A stretch of DNA of 20,693 nt from Eubacteriales Family XIII. Incertae Sedis bacterium (GTDB taxonomy: Bacteria > Bacillota > Clostridia > Peptostreptococcales > Anaerovoracaceae): the NCBI GenBank assembly GCA_031257215.1, contig JAIRPC010000047.1:1-20693 (forward strand), read 5' to 3'. Both the position numbers and the translations under genes were made by a program. The notes beneath the pieces are model-generated. The model did no database searches and had not been told where the DNA came from. It was given only the letters and a program-made list of their open reading frames with translations. Shown here in pieces: positions 1 to 7,468 of this stretch. Within the stretch, counting starts at the first letter, position 1. The number at the start of each line of letters is the position of its first letter.

Positions 1-3000
1 GCCGCGCCCGCGCCGCGCCACGAGACGGACTGCGAGGTCTTTCTGTCCGACGCGCCTGTCAGCACCACGGGGTTCGGCTTCGTGTCCGTCGCCATGTCCC
101 CTATGAGCGACACGGAGAGGGTCGGCGAGCCGTCCGCCAGGAGGGTGCCAGACTCCGCGACGTAGCCCGCCGCCTGCGCGGTGTAGGTGCAAAGCTCGCC
201 GAGCAGCAGGCTGTATGTGGCCGCGCCCGCGCCCGCCAAAGCGGAGGGTTTGCGCTCCGTGCCGTCCTGCCCGAGCAGCCCGAACGCCGCGCCCTGCGGC
301 GAGACGGATACTGTCGCGTCCAGCGGCTGCCAGTGGAGCGCGGGGTAAGCGCCCTCGCGCTGTATGAACTTGCCCGCCGACGAAGCGCCCTGCCCATCGC
401 TGTACGCGCCAAGTTCTAGTTTCACTACATCAGGCAGCTTCATCTGTGCGGGCGTCTTTGCGGCAATGCCCGCCGCCGTTACATTCTGTGCGCTACCCGA
501 CCGATGGTACACGTTAGCGAATCTGGCGGCCGTCCCAGCCGCCCCGAACAGGCTCTGCCCCGTCATGTCGTAGCTTTTCTCGACCGAGCCGCCGCCAACG
601 TCCGCGACGAGCCCGCCCGACTTCGCCGCGCCGCCGCCCGTCGCCGTTACTGTTCCTACATTGTATGTGCTGCTGATGCTGCCCGCGCCCGCGGATATGC
701 CGCCCGCCGCGTCCACGCCTGTTATTTTGCCGTAGTTCGCGCAGGAGGAGATATTGCCGCCCGCCGCGATGCCCGACGCCGTTTTGCCGCTGACCGCGCC
801 CGCGTTCACGCAGCCCGTGGCGGCGCCGCCCGCGCTGACACCCGCCGCCGCGCCGCCTGCGGTTACGCTACCGAAGTTGCGGCAGCCCGTGGCGCTGCCT
901 GCGCTGATGCCAGCCGCCGTGCCGCCCGCCTCAATTCTCCCGTAATTGCTGCATTCCACAGGGATGCCGTTTGCGGATATCCCCGCAACATCGAAGACCA
1001 TGCCAGTGGCACTGATATCGCTGTAATTGGTGCAGCCATTTGGGTTTCCGCTTGCCGCTATTCCGCCGATGGCGGGGCTTTTGCCTCCGTTGAAGTTCTC
1101 TGCCAGTATGTACCCTCGGTTCTCGCTCTCTGTGGGAGAACCAACATTGCAGATGCCGCCAAGGTTGCCGTCGCCGCGCACCGTGCCATAGTTTGTGCAG
1201 TTGGCAACTACGACCGCAGAAGTGCCGGATGTACCCACTATGCCGCCTGCCCCCGGGTTATTCGGCAATGATGCGTTTCTGTACGAATTGCGGCTGGTCA
1301 TGGTGCCCCTGTTCGCGCATCCTGTGACCTTGCCGGCGGCCGACCCCGCTATGCCGCCTATATAGCAGGTGTTGCCTACCCCGCCGGCACCAGCAGGGTC
1401 GTCCGCAGTCAGGTTCATCAGATTCGTTACATTCTCTACCCTTCCTCCCAGCTGCCTGCCCGCCGCGCTTCCCAGATACGACACGCCTGGATGGGCGACG
1501 TACCGGCCGCTTAGCGTCAGGTTTTCTATAAGCGAGCCTTCATTCGGATAGCCGAACAGCCCCATCGCCTCGCCGTCGTATCGCCTGTCGCGGAAGCTTA
1601 TGCCCGATATGGTATGGCCCCCGCCGTCGAATGTGCCGCTGAAGTAGTTCAGGTACGCCGTGTTGAGCCCGCTCCCCGCATTGCTTTGCTTTACCCCGCG
1701 GTCGTCGGCAATCGGCGTCCACGGCCTTCCGTCAAGGTGGATGTCGCGAGTGAGCCTTATCGTTTTGCCAGCGAAGTTCACGGGGTCGTTGCTGCGGTTC
1801 GTCAGCGCCGCCAGCCCCGCGAGCTGCGCCGCCGTGCCTATCTGGTATTCCGCGCTATCCTCGTGCCCGTCGTACCATGATGTGTCGTAGGATGCACCGT
1901 CCCATACGCTGGCGCCTGGCGACACGTACTCGCGGTATTCGCCGTCGCCACCGCCCGCGCTCGAAGCGCTGATGACGCCCATATCGGTCCAGCCCTCCTT
2001 GACCGCGCGGACCTTTACGGTGGCTGCTGAGCCGTTCTTCCTCACTTTGAGCTGCCGCCCCTCGTAGAGCGCCGTGGGCATATAGCTGCCGACAGAAGTG
2101 TCGTTGTATAGCATGGTTGCGCCCTCCGTGTCGCACGAGAACGTGAAGTAGGCGTAGCCCGCGTCGTAGTCGCCGCTCTCGTCCTCGTCGCCGTCTATGA
2201 CCTCCCATGTCGGCTTCGCCACCACGCCCGCCGACGCGATCTGCGGGGCGGAGGACGTTGCGAAGCGGATATAGGTGATACCGTAGCGGCTGTCGCTGGC
2301 GGTGGTGGCGTCCGCCAAGAACTCCGCCTCCGTCAGGGGGAGCATTAGCCGCATGGTCTTGGCCGTGTCCAGCATGTTCCTGTCGTCGAAGTAGTTTTCG
2401 GCGTTGTGGTTTTCGGGCGGGTCCTGCCGCTGCTCCATCAGGAAATACCTCTCGGAGAACGCCGTGACGGACAGCACCGCCTGCTCCTCTTGGCGCGAAG
2501 CCCAGACCGCGTCCTTGTCGGTGTACGAGTGGTTGCTCAGCGAGCCCGGCGTGAAGTTAGCGAACATCGCGGAGAAGTTGTACCTTTTCACGCTGTACAG
2601 CTTGTCGTATGTGTAGGTGTCCAGGGCGTCGAACCCCGATCCGTCTATCTCCCAGAACGATACTGAGTCGCTGCCTGAGAAGCCCAGTCCCCAGGAGGCC
2701 GCGCTTTCGACGGGCGATTTCGACGCGGCGTAGCCCAGCAGCTGCGGCACGGTGAAGCCCTGCGCCTCCTGGTGGACGCTCGCCACGTACCTGTCAAGTA
2801 TGGAGTAGTTGTGGACCCTGCCTATCTCGTCCATATGGTCGTTCAGGTATTCCACCATGTCCGCGACGTTCAGCCGCGAGAGCAGCACGTCGTTCCCGTC
2901 CCTGTCCCTGACGTAGACGAGGACGTTTTTGACCGTGTCGCCCGCCGCGAGGCTGCCCTTGGCGTAGGCCTCCGCGCCGCCGCCAGCAGGGGCGGGAAGC

Positions 3001-3089
3001 GCGGGGAGCGCGATAATGAGCGAAAGGGCGAGCAACAGTGCCGCCGCCCTCCGTATGAGCGAGTTGATATGGCTGTGAGTGCGTAGCAT
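1..3089 (-). CDS. Large secreted cell-surface protein with GLUG-type repeats (3' end outside window)
   Basis: The reading frame is open for about 1029 codons from an ATG at 3089 to the left edge, so the C-terminus is missing. The ATG follows GGAGGAAGGTGG. Residues 1-40 form a signal peptide: basic start (MLRTHSHINSLIRR), hydrophobic core (AAALLLALSLIIALP), then an Ala/Pro/Gly cleavage region. Residues about 305-360 look like a chitobiase/hexosaminidase C-terminal-type Ig-like fold (FTFSCDTEGATMLY). Residues about 415-500 match the lead-in of GLUG proteins (IGTAAQLAGLAAL, faGktirLTRDIHLDG, GTFDGGGHTISGISF), followed by GLFGYPNEGSLIENLTLSG and roughly ten Gly/Ala-rich repeats carrying C-x-N-x-G. 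A typical end-of-repeat segment (GAYPALHWQ) leads to a PEGA-like beta domain. Such proteins are usually wall-attached or secreted adhesin-like proteins; any anchor would lie beyond the window. The ligand is unknown. It has its own promoter and is separated from the upstream hydrolase by a terminator. Confidence 0.85.
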   Translation of the reverse strand, partial: MLRTHSHINSLIRRAAALLLALSLIIALPALPAPAGGGAEAYAKGSLAAGDTVKNVLVYVRDRDGNDVLLSRLNVADMVEYLNDHMDEIGRVHNYSILDRYVASVHQEAQGFTVPQLLGYAASKSPVESAASWGLGFSGSDSVSFWEIDGSGFDALDTYTYDKLYSVKRYNFSAMFANFTPGSLSNHSYTDKDAVWASRQEEQAVLSVTAFSERYFLMEQRQDPPENHNAENYFDDRNMLDTAKTMRLMLPLTEAEFLADATTASDSRYGITYIRFATSSAPQIASAGVVAKPTWEVIDGDEDESGDYDAGYAYFTFSCDTEGATMLYNDTSVGSYMPTALYEGRQLKVRKNGSAATVKVRAVKEGWTDMGVISASSAGGGDGEYREYVSPGASVWDGASYDTSWYDGHEDSAEYQIGTAAQLAGLAALTNRSNDPVNFAGKTIRLTRDIHLDGRPWTPIADDRGVKQSNAGSGLNTAYLNYFSGTFDGGGHTISGISFRDRRYDGEAMGLFGYPNEGSLIENLTLSGRYVAHPGVSYLGSAAGRQLGGRVENVTNLMNLTADDPAGAGGVGNTCYIGGIAGSAAGKVTGCANRGTMTSRNSYRNASLPNNPGAGGIVGTSGTSAVVVANCTNYGTVRGDGNLGGICNVGSPTESENRGYILAENFNGGKSPAIGGIAASGNPNGCTNYSDISATGMVFDVAGISANGIPVECSNYGRIEAGGTAAGISAGSATGCRNFGSVTAGGAAAGVSAGGAATGCVNAGAVSGKTASGIAAGGNISSCANYGKITGVDAAGGISAGAGSISSTYNVGTVTATGGGAAKSGGLVADVGGGSVEKSYDMTGQSLFGAAGTAARFANVYHRSGSAQNVTAAGIAAKTPAQMKLPDVVKLELGAYSDGQGASSAGKFIQREGAYPALHWQPLDATVSVSPQGAAFGLLGQDGTERKPSALAGAGAATYSLLLGELCTYTAQAAGYVAESGTLLADGSPTLSVSLIGDMATDTKPNPVVLTGASDRKTSQSVSWRGAGA
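615..1365 (-). repeat. GLUG-like repeat block within the surface protein
   Basis: On the minus strand this part encodes about ten degenerate repeats of roughly 22 residues. The pattern is GGI(A/S)...G-x-(V/I)-x-x-C-x-N-x-G-x-(V/I), for example GGIAGSAAGKVTGCANRGTM, VSAGGAATGCVNAGAVSG and IAAGGNISSCANYGKITG. The repeats become more Ala/Gly-rich and more alike toward the C-terminal side (about 640-960). This matches expansion of a beta-solenoid-type repeat. One Cys and one Asn recur per repeat, which is unusual for a secreted protein. Confidence 0.7.
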
Positions 3090-3113
3090 GGCGTCCACCT
3101 TCCTCCGTTTTCC

Positions 3114-3140
3114 GCCCCCGCCGCAGGCCGCGGCGGGGGC
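3114..3140 (-). promoter_or_regulatory. Very stable GC hairpin in the 5' leader of the surface-protein gene
   Basis: Perfect 11-bp G+C arms at 3114-3124 and 3130-3140 enclose the 5-nt loop AGGCC. The element lies between the predicted promoter (3172-3199) and the ribosome site (about 3095-3107). No U-tract follows on the minus strand, so it is not a simple terminator. It could act on mRNA stability or translation; the function is inferred. Confidence 0.55.
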
Positions 3141-3171
3141 AAGACCGCGCTAAAATGTTTTTGCTACGTTT

Positions 3172-3199
3172 AGCATATGACAAATTCACGGATTGTCAA
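3172..3199 (-). promoter_or_regulatory. Predicted sigma-A promoter of the surface-protein gene
   Basis: On the minus strand TTGACA (3194-3199) is followed after 16 bp by TATGCT (3172-3177). This is the only good promoter in the gap and puts the start of transcription near 3165, about 75 nt before the ATG. Confidence 0.6.
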
Positions 3200-3207
3200 G
3201 CGGTTAC

Positions 3208-3221
3208 GTTGTTTCAACAAC
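3208..3221. promoter_or_regulatory. Palindrome just upstream of the -35 box
   Basis: GTTGTT and AACAAC arms flank a 2-bp centre, ending 9 bp upstream of the -35 box of the surface-protein promoter. The position suits an activator or repressor site. The binding protein is unknown. Confidence 0.3.
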
Positions 3222-3247
3222 ATTCTAGCAGGTTTTGTTACGGGTAA

Positions 3248-3273
3248 ACTAAAACCAGCCAACTACGGCTGGC
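3248..3273 (-). terminator. Rho-independent terminator after the nicotinamidase-like gene
   Basis: On the minus strand CCAGCC (complement of 3267-3272) and GGCTGG (complement of 3255-3260) form a perfect 6-bp stem with a 6-nt loop, followed by TTTTAGTTT. It lies about 50 bp after the stop codon at 3321 and ends the long unit that includes glyA. Confidence 0.65.
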
Positions 3274-3320
3274 AGAAATCAGGCATTTTTGCCCTGTTTT
3301 TCTGGTGTACGCGTGCCAAT

Positions 3321-3842
3321 TCACGCTTCGCCCGACACCTCCACCTGGCAGGATTTCATTACTGTCAGGCTTGCCTTGTAGTCCTCGTCTGTTACTCCCG
3401 CCGTGCATGCGGCGTCCAGGGTTATCTCACATTCAGGCATATGCGCCTTGATGATCAGCGCGTTTGACACTACGCAGATGGAGCTGACCAGGCCGCATAG
3501 CTCTACCCTCCCGAAGCCGCGCTCTTTCAGATATCGCGCCAGCTCTATGCTCCCGAAGGCCGGCTTGTCTATGAGCTTGCAGCCGTCCGTGTCCAGCGCG
3601 TCCGCTATCTGCCACCCTGCCGTGCCCTTACTGCAATGCGCGACGGGCAGCCTACGCCCCTCCTGCGTGTCCAGATAATCCTCCCCGTGCGTGTCGCGCG
3701 TGAAAACCACCTCGCAGCCCCGTTCCTTGTACTGCCCTATTTTTTTCGCCACAGCGGGGACTATCGCTTGCGCGGCGGGGGAGCCGAGCGCCCCCGTGAT
3801 GAAATCGTTCTGCATATCAATAACAACCAACACCGTTTTCAT
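3321..3842 (-). CDS. Isochorismatase-family cysteine hydrolase, nicotinamidase-like
   Basis: 173 aa from the ATG at 3842, preceded by AGGAGG 8 nt away; the longer upstream frame lacks such a site and is rejected. The fold signature is clear: VVIDMQNDF with D9, K93 in IDKPAFGS, and the nucleophile C123 in CGLVSSICVVSNAL, which together form the Asp-Lys-Cys triad of nicotinamidases. D50 and H52 (TRDTHGED) with H69 (VAHC) sit where the metal-binding residues are expected. Family members hydrolyse nicotinamide to nicotinate for NAD salvage, although related amidases act on other substrates. It is the last gene of a unit starting downstream of niaR-niaX, and the niacin context favours nicotinamidase. 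It is cytosolic, with no signal peptide. Confidence 0.82.
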   Translation of the reverse strand: MKTVLVVIDMQNDFITGALGSPAAQAIVPAVAKKIGQYKERGCEVVFTRDTHGEDYLDTQEGRRLPVAHCSKGTAGWQIADALDTDGCKLIDKPAFGSIELARYLKERGFGRVELCGLVSSICVVSNALIIKAHMPECEITLDAACTAGVTDEDYKASLTVMKSCQVEVSGEA

Positions 3843-3899
3843 CTGCCGAACCTCCTGTCTTGCCGCCACGCGCGGCATACAATTCGCCGTCCGCAATGC

Positions 3900-4643
3900 T
3901 TATATTGGCCAGGGCAGGCTGTTTATCATGAAGCTGTATATCGCTGATATGGCGGGGGCTATCACCTTGGACGGCACGTCGAACAGTATCAGCGCTATCA
4001 GTATCGGGAAGCCCGCGTTGTATATCATGTCGTAGGCCGGCTTGCCGCGCAGGTCGAAAATCTCCGTCACTATGCCGAACCCGTCCAGCGGCGGCACGGG
4101 CAGCAGGTTGAATATCATCAGCACCAGGTTCATCCAGACTATGTTCTGGAATATGCTTATCCAGGTCCCTGCCGTTTCATACGTCATGCCGAAGCCGTCG
4201 CCGCCTATGACGAAATTCACGAACGCGCACATGATGCCCGCCACGGCGAAGGCCACGATGAAATTCACCGTGATGCCCGCGATATCGACAAGGAAATTGT
4301 CGCGACGCCTGTTCCTGAACGCGTAGGGGTTCACCATAACGGGCTTGCCCCAGCCGAAGCCTATGAACAGCAGCGCTATCAGCCCAACGGGGTCTATATG
4401 CCTCGCAGGGTTCAGCGAAACGCGGCCTTGGAGCTTCGGCGTGCTGTCGCCAAGCCTGTGCGCCACAAAGGCGTGCGCCCACTCATGCACGGTGATGCCG
4501 ATGACTATGCCAGGCAACAGCAGGAGCATGTCCCAGAGCCACCCTAGCGGGTCGGAAAATATCGTGTTGTTGTTTATCATATTGATGGCAAGTATGATGA
4601 TCAGCAATACCGAAAATCCGTTGCCGCTAAAAAATCTGCTCAT
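3900..4643 (-). CDS. Site-2-protease-family (M50) membrane zinc metalloprotease
   Basis: 247 aa, hydrophobic, with about six membrane segments. The zinc motif HEWAH is at residues 53-57 (GITVHEWAHAFVAHRLGD). The second conserved block NLLPVPPLDG at 179-188 supplies the third metal ligand. The size and the KLQGRVSLNPARHIDPVG segment match the short M50B group (YwhC-like) found in many Bacillota and lacking a PDZ domain. Such enzymes cleave membrane-embedded substrates; the target is unknown. The ATG overlaps the TGA of the upstream ATPase gene (ATGA), which suggests translational coupling; GAGGGA precedes it. The downstream nicotinamidase-like gene starts 57 bp after the stop. Confidence 0.88.
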   Translation of the reverse strand: MSRFFSGNGFSVLLIIILAINMINNNTIFSDPLGWLWDMLLLLPGIVIGITVHEWAHAFVAHRLGDSTPKLQGRVSLNPARHIDPVGLIALLFIGFGWGKPVMVNPYAFRNRRRDNFLVDIAGITVNFIVAFAVAGIMCAFVNFVIGGDGFGMTYETAGTWISIFQNIVWMNLVLMIFNLLPVPPLDGFGIVTEIFDLRGKPAYDMIYNAGFPILIALILFDVPSKVIAPAISAIYSFMINSLPWPI

Positions 4644-6055
4644 TTATTTCCCTCTGCCAGGGCTTCATGCCCTTTCATATATTCCACGAATTGCCGCGCC
4701 GTCCTGCCTGAGCGGCCGCCGTGGCGCAGCTCCCAGGTCAGCGCGGCGGCTTTCAGCTCGTTCTCGCCCATGCCGAGCTCCGCCCTCGCCGCAAGCCCCT
4801 CCACTATGGCAAGGTATTCGCCCTTGTCGGGCGAGCTGTACACGATAGTCAGCCCGAACCTGTCAGACAGCGAACGCTTCTCTTGGAGGTTGTCGCGCAG
4901 GTGTATGTCGTCCTGGTGTTCGCGGTCCTTCCAGACCTCCTTGACAATATTTCGGCGGTTCGACGTGACGCAGATAACGGCGTTGGAGGGGCGCGCGCTC
5001 ACGCCGCCCTCGATCACCGACTTGAACGATTTGTATGTGCTCTCGTTTTCCTCAAAGGAAAGGTCGTCAATGAACAATATGAATTTCAGCCCGCGCTCCG
5101 AAACGGCCGCAAGCACGCTCGGCAGCTCGGCTATGCGAGCCTTGGGTATCGCGACGAGCTTCAACCCACTCCCCGCGTATTCGTTTATGAGCGCCTTGAC
5201 CGAGGACGATTTGCCCGTGCCAGCATCGCCATACAGCAGGATGTTGCTCGCGGGAAGCCCCGCCAGCAGGAACTCCGTGTTCTCCACGAGAGCCGCCGTC
5301 TGCCGCTCCACTCCTATGAGATCCTCGAACCGGATCGGGTCTCTCGACGTGACGCCCCTGAACCCGCCGTCCCAGTAGAAGCTGTCGTAGGCTTCGAGTG
5401 CGCCCGCCCCACAGGAGCGGTAGTACGCCGCCAGCTTCACCGCGCTCGCCAGGCCGTCCCCGCGCGCCAGCGCTTCATGCACTCGGCCGCGCCGCGTGCC
5501 TCCCTTGGGGAGAGGCGTAGCCTTGGGCGATGCCATCAGCGACGCGATATTGCCGCCGCCAGCGCCCGCTCCGCTCGGCGCGCCTGGCGCGGAGGCGAAA
5601 TCCCACGCGTACATTTTCTTTATGAGCGCCAGCTCCTCGGTAGCGAGCTTCAAAAGCCCCGCCGCGGTTTCCGAAAGCCCGCCAATGGCGCCGAGTATGT
5701 CCTTGCTGCCCGCCAGGCCTTCGAGCGGCGCGTATGCCCCGCGTTCGGCGGCACGGCTGAACGGGTTGTCTGACGAGCAGACCAGGGCACAGAGATGGTT
5801 CTGCCAGTACGTGGCTCTCACCGTTTCATGCCCGATTTCGGACGCCATAGCCCGCTGCAACAGGGTCCACCGCGAAGCGCCGCCTTCTGACGGGCTCGCA
5901 AGCGGATGGCAGGCCTGGCCCGCAATGGCATCCGCCAAATCTGTTCCCGAACCGACATCCGCGTTTTGCGTGAACAGCGCCGCCGCGTGTCCCGCCGCTT
6001 CGTCGCCCGCTATATTCGCGTATAGAATCAATTCATTTATATTCAAATTATTCAT
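4640..6055 (-). CDS. DUF815-family AAA+ ATPase
   Basis: 471 aa from the ATG at 6055 (MNNLNINELI); an upstream GTG frame would add an unlikely basic extension. Walker A GDAGTGKS is at 276-283 and Walker B FILFIDD at 325-331. The DUF815 signature VICVTSNRRNIVKE...DREHQDDIH...EKRSLSDRFGL is intact, with a C-terminal helical lid (GGRSGRTARQFVEYM). The family is a widespread AAA+ group of unclear role. The protein is longer than usual because of two low-complexity stretches, about residues 32-70 and 155-200; the second contains SPKATPLPKGGTRRGR, encoded by a short palindromic sequence. The ribosome site is weak (CTGGAAA). It overlaps the M50 protease gene by 4 bp, so the two products may work together. 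Confidence 0.87.
   Translation of the reverse strand: MNNLNINELILYANIAGDEAAGHAAALFTQNADVGSGTDLADAIAGQACHPLASPSEGGASRWTLLQRAMASEIGHETVRATYWQNHLCALVCSSDNPFSRAAERGAYAPLEGLAGSKDILGAIGGLSETAAGLLKLATEELALIKKMYAWDFASAPGAPSGAGAGGGNIASLMASPKATPLPKGGTRRGRVHEALARGDGLASAVKLAAYYRSCGAGALEAYDSFYWDGGFRGVTSRDPIRFEDLIGVERQTAALVENTEFLLAGLPASNILLYGDAGTGKSSSVKALINEYAGSGLKLVAIPKARIAELPSVLAAVSERGLKFILFIDDLSFEENESTYKSFKSVIEGGVSARPSNAVICVTSNRRNIVKEVWKDREHQDDIHLRDNLQEKRSLSDRFGLTIVYSSPDKGEYLAIVEGLAARAELGMGENELKAAALTWELRHGGRSGRTARQFVEYMKGHEALAEGNK
5498..5516. repeat. Short palindrome inside the DUF815 gene, possible repeat-element remnant
   Basis: GCCTC and GAGGC arms surround CCTTGGGGA. It encodes part of the low-complexity insert that is absent from the conserved DUF815 core. 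Similar CCCTTGGGGAGAGG-type palindromes are common dispersed elements in clostridial genomes (from memory, not searched). Confidence 0.35.
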
Positions 6056-6153
6056 TTTCCAGTTATTGAAAAATTTCCCACGGGAGCAGACCCGCTCACC
6101 AAGCCGCGCACAGCTCCGCCGCACTTCGCCCTGCCCGCGCCATACGCCATAGC

Positions 6154-7413
6154 CTAGTACGTATCCACCGAGCGGTAGTAGAGCGGGTGCGCGTGCGTCA
6201 GCTCCGCCACGATCGACTTCGCCTTTTCCGCGCAGTGCTCGTTGCCCGGATGATCCAGCACGAGCGCTATCGCTTCGGCAGTCCGCACCATCTCGGCCTC
6301 CTTGAAGCCGCGCGTCGTGAGCGCGGGCGAGCCGAGCCTGATGCCGCTCGTGACGTTCGGGCTCTCCGGGTCGTTCACCACCGAGTTCTTGTTGGTCGTG
6401 ATGTTCGCGTCGTCGAGCCAGCGCTCGGCATCCTTGCCCGTTATGCCCTTGCCGCGCAGATCCACCAACACCAGATGGTTGTCCGTGCCGCCCGAAACGA
6501 GGTCGAAGCCGCGATCCATCAGCTCGCCTGCGAGGACGGCCGCGTTCGCGATTATCTGTTTCTGGTAATCCTTGAAGGACGGCCGCAGCGCCTCCTTGAA
6601 GCAGACGGCCTTGCCCGCTATGATATGCTCCAACGGCCCGCCCTGTATGCCAGGGAATATCGCCTTGTCGATAGCGGGGCCAAATTCCTCTTTCGCAAAG
6701 ATGAGCCCGCCCCTAGGGCCGCGCAGCGTCTTGTGCGTGGTGCTGGTCACCACATGGGCGTACTCGCACGGGTTGGGGTGCTGGCCGCCGGCCACAAGCC
6801 CCGCGAAATGGGCCATGTCCACCAGGAGCAGCGCGCCCACCTCGTCCGCTATGCGCCTGAACCTGTCGGGCTCTATGACGCGTGGGTACGCGCTCGCGCC
6901 CGCGACGATGAGCTTCGGGCGGTGCTGCTTCGCGAGCTCCAACACGCTGTCAAAATCTATGCGCTCAGTGTCCGGGTCCAGCCCATACGGGATGAAATTG
7001 AAATACTTGCCCGAAATATTCGCCTTGCTTCCGTGTGTCAGGTGACCGCCGTTTTTCAGATCCATGCCGAGAACCGTGTCGCCTGGCGAAAGGAGCGCGA
7101 GGTACGCGGCGATATTCGCGCTGCTGCCTGAGTGCGGCTGGACGTTGCAATATTCCGCGCCGAAAAGCTTCTTCGCGCGTTCGATCGCCAGAGCCTCCAC
7201 CTCGTCTACATGCTCGCACCCGCCGTAGTATCTGCGCCCGGGGTATCCCTCCGCGTATTTGTTCGTGAGCACGCTGCCGCACGCTTCCATGACCGCGGGG
7301 GTCGTGTAGTTCTCCGACGCTATCAGTTCCAGCTTGTGTTCCTGGCGCTCCGTCTCGCGTCGGATCATCGCGCCGATATCGGGGTCTGCCGTGTCGATAT
7401 AATTGAAGTACAA
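6154..7413 (-). CDS. glyA: Serine hydroxymethyltransferase
   Basis: 419 aa, the normal length. It interconverts serine plus tetrahydrofolate with glycine plus methylene-tetrahydrofolate, using PLP in the cytosol. The signature is complete: LELIASENYTTPAVMEACGS (30-47), NKYAEGYPGRRYYGG, QPHSGSSAN, D199 in LLVDMAHFAGLVA, and the PLP lysine K228 in VTSTTHKTLRGPRGG. The start is a TTG at 7413, supported by AAAGGAGAG about 8 nt upstream; the next in-frame Met (residue 16) would remove conserved N-terminal sequence. It follows the CYTH gene by 55 bp and precedes the DUF815 gene by 98 bp. Together with folC elsewhere in the window it belongs to one-carbon metabolism. Confidence 0.97.
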   Translation of the reverse strand: MYFNYIDTADPDIGAMIRRETERQEHKLELIASENYTTPAVMEACGSVLTNKYAEGYPGRRYYGGCEHVDEVEALAIERAKKLFGAEYCNVQPHSGSSANIAAYLALLSPGDTVLGMDLKNGGHLTHGSKANISGKYFNFIPYGLDPDTERIDFDSVLELAKQHRPKLIVAGASAYPRVIEPDRFRRIADEVGALLLVDMAHFAGLVAGGQHPNPCEYAHVVTSTTHKTLRGPRGGLIFAKEEFGPAIDKAIFPGIQGGPLEHIIAGKAVCFKEALRPSFKDYQKQIIANAAVLAGELMDRGFDLVSGGTDNHLVLVDLRGKGITGKDAERWLDDANITTNKNSVVNDPESPNVTSGIRLGSPALTTRGFKEAEMVRTAEAIALVLDHPGNEHCAEKAKSIVAELTHAHPLYYRSVDTY

Positions 7414-7468
7414 AGCTTATCTCTCCTTTGTTGCTGTTGCCGCGCTCCGAGGGAAGCGCCGAAATAAT

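Noticed and set aside
504..1271. Long plus-strand frame of 255 codons opposite the surface-protein repeats
   Set aside because: It is Arg/Ala-rich antisense of a GC-rich repeat coding region, has no ribosome site or recognisable domain, and the minus frame is clearly a secreted repeat protein.
615..1365. Repeat block as a CRISPR array
   Set aside because: Units are degenerate, have no constant repeat plus unique spacer pattern, and are translated in frame.
3281..3300. CAGGC-ATTTTT-GCCCTG followed by T5 as a plus-strand terminator
   Set aside because: The stem is short and bulged and there is no plus-strand gene for it to end.
4721..5773. 350-codon plus-strand frame across the DUF815 gene
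   Set aside because: The minus strand holds Walker A/B and the full DUF815 signature; the plus frame is a GC-rich shadow.
6056..6124. Longer GTG start for the DUF815 protein
   Set aside because: It would add a basic Cys/Arg-rich segment atypical of the family; the ATG at 6055 gives a normal N-terminus.
6187..7131. 314-codon plus-strand frame across glyA
   Set aside because: Antisense to a complete serine hydroxymethyltransferase; composition (Arg/Ala/Val-rich) is that of a shadow frame.
7442..7459. GCGCT-N8-AGCGC hairpin between the CYTH gene and glyA as a terminator
   Set aside because: Only 5 bp of stem and no U-tract; more likely chance in GC-rich DNA.
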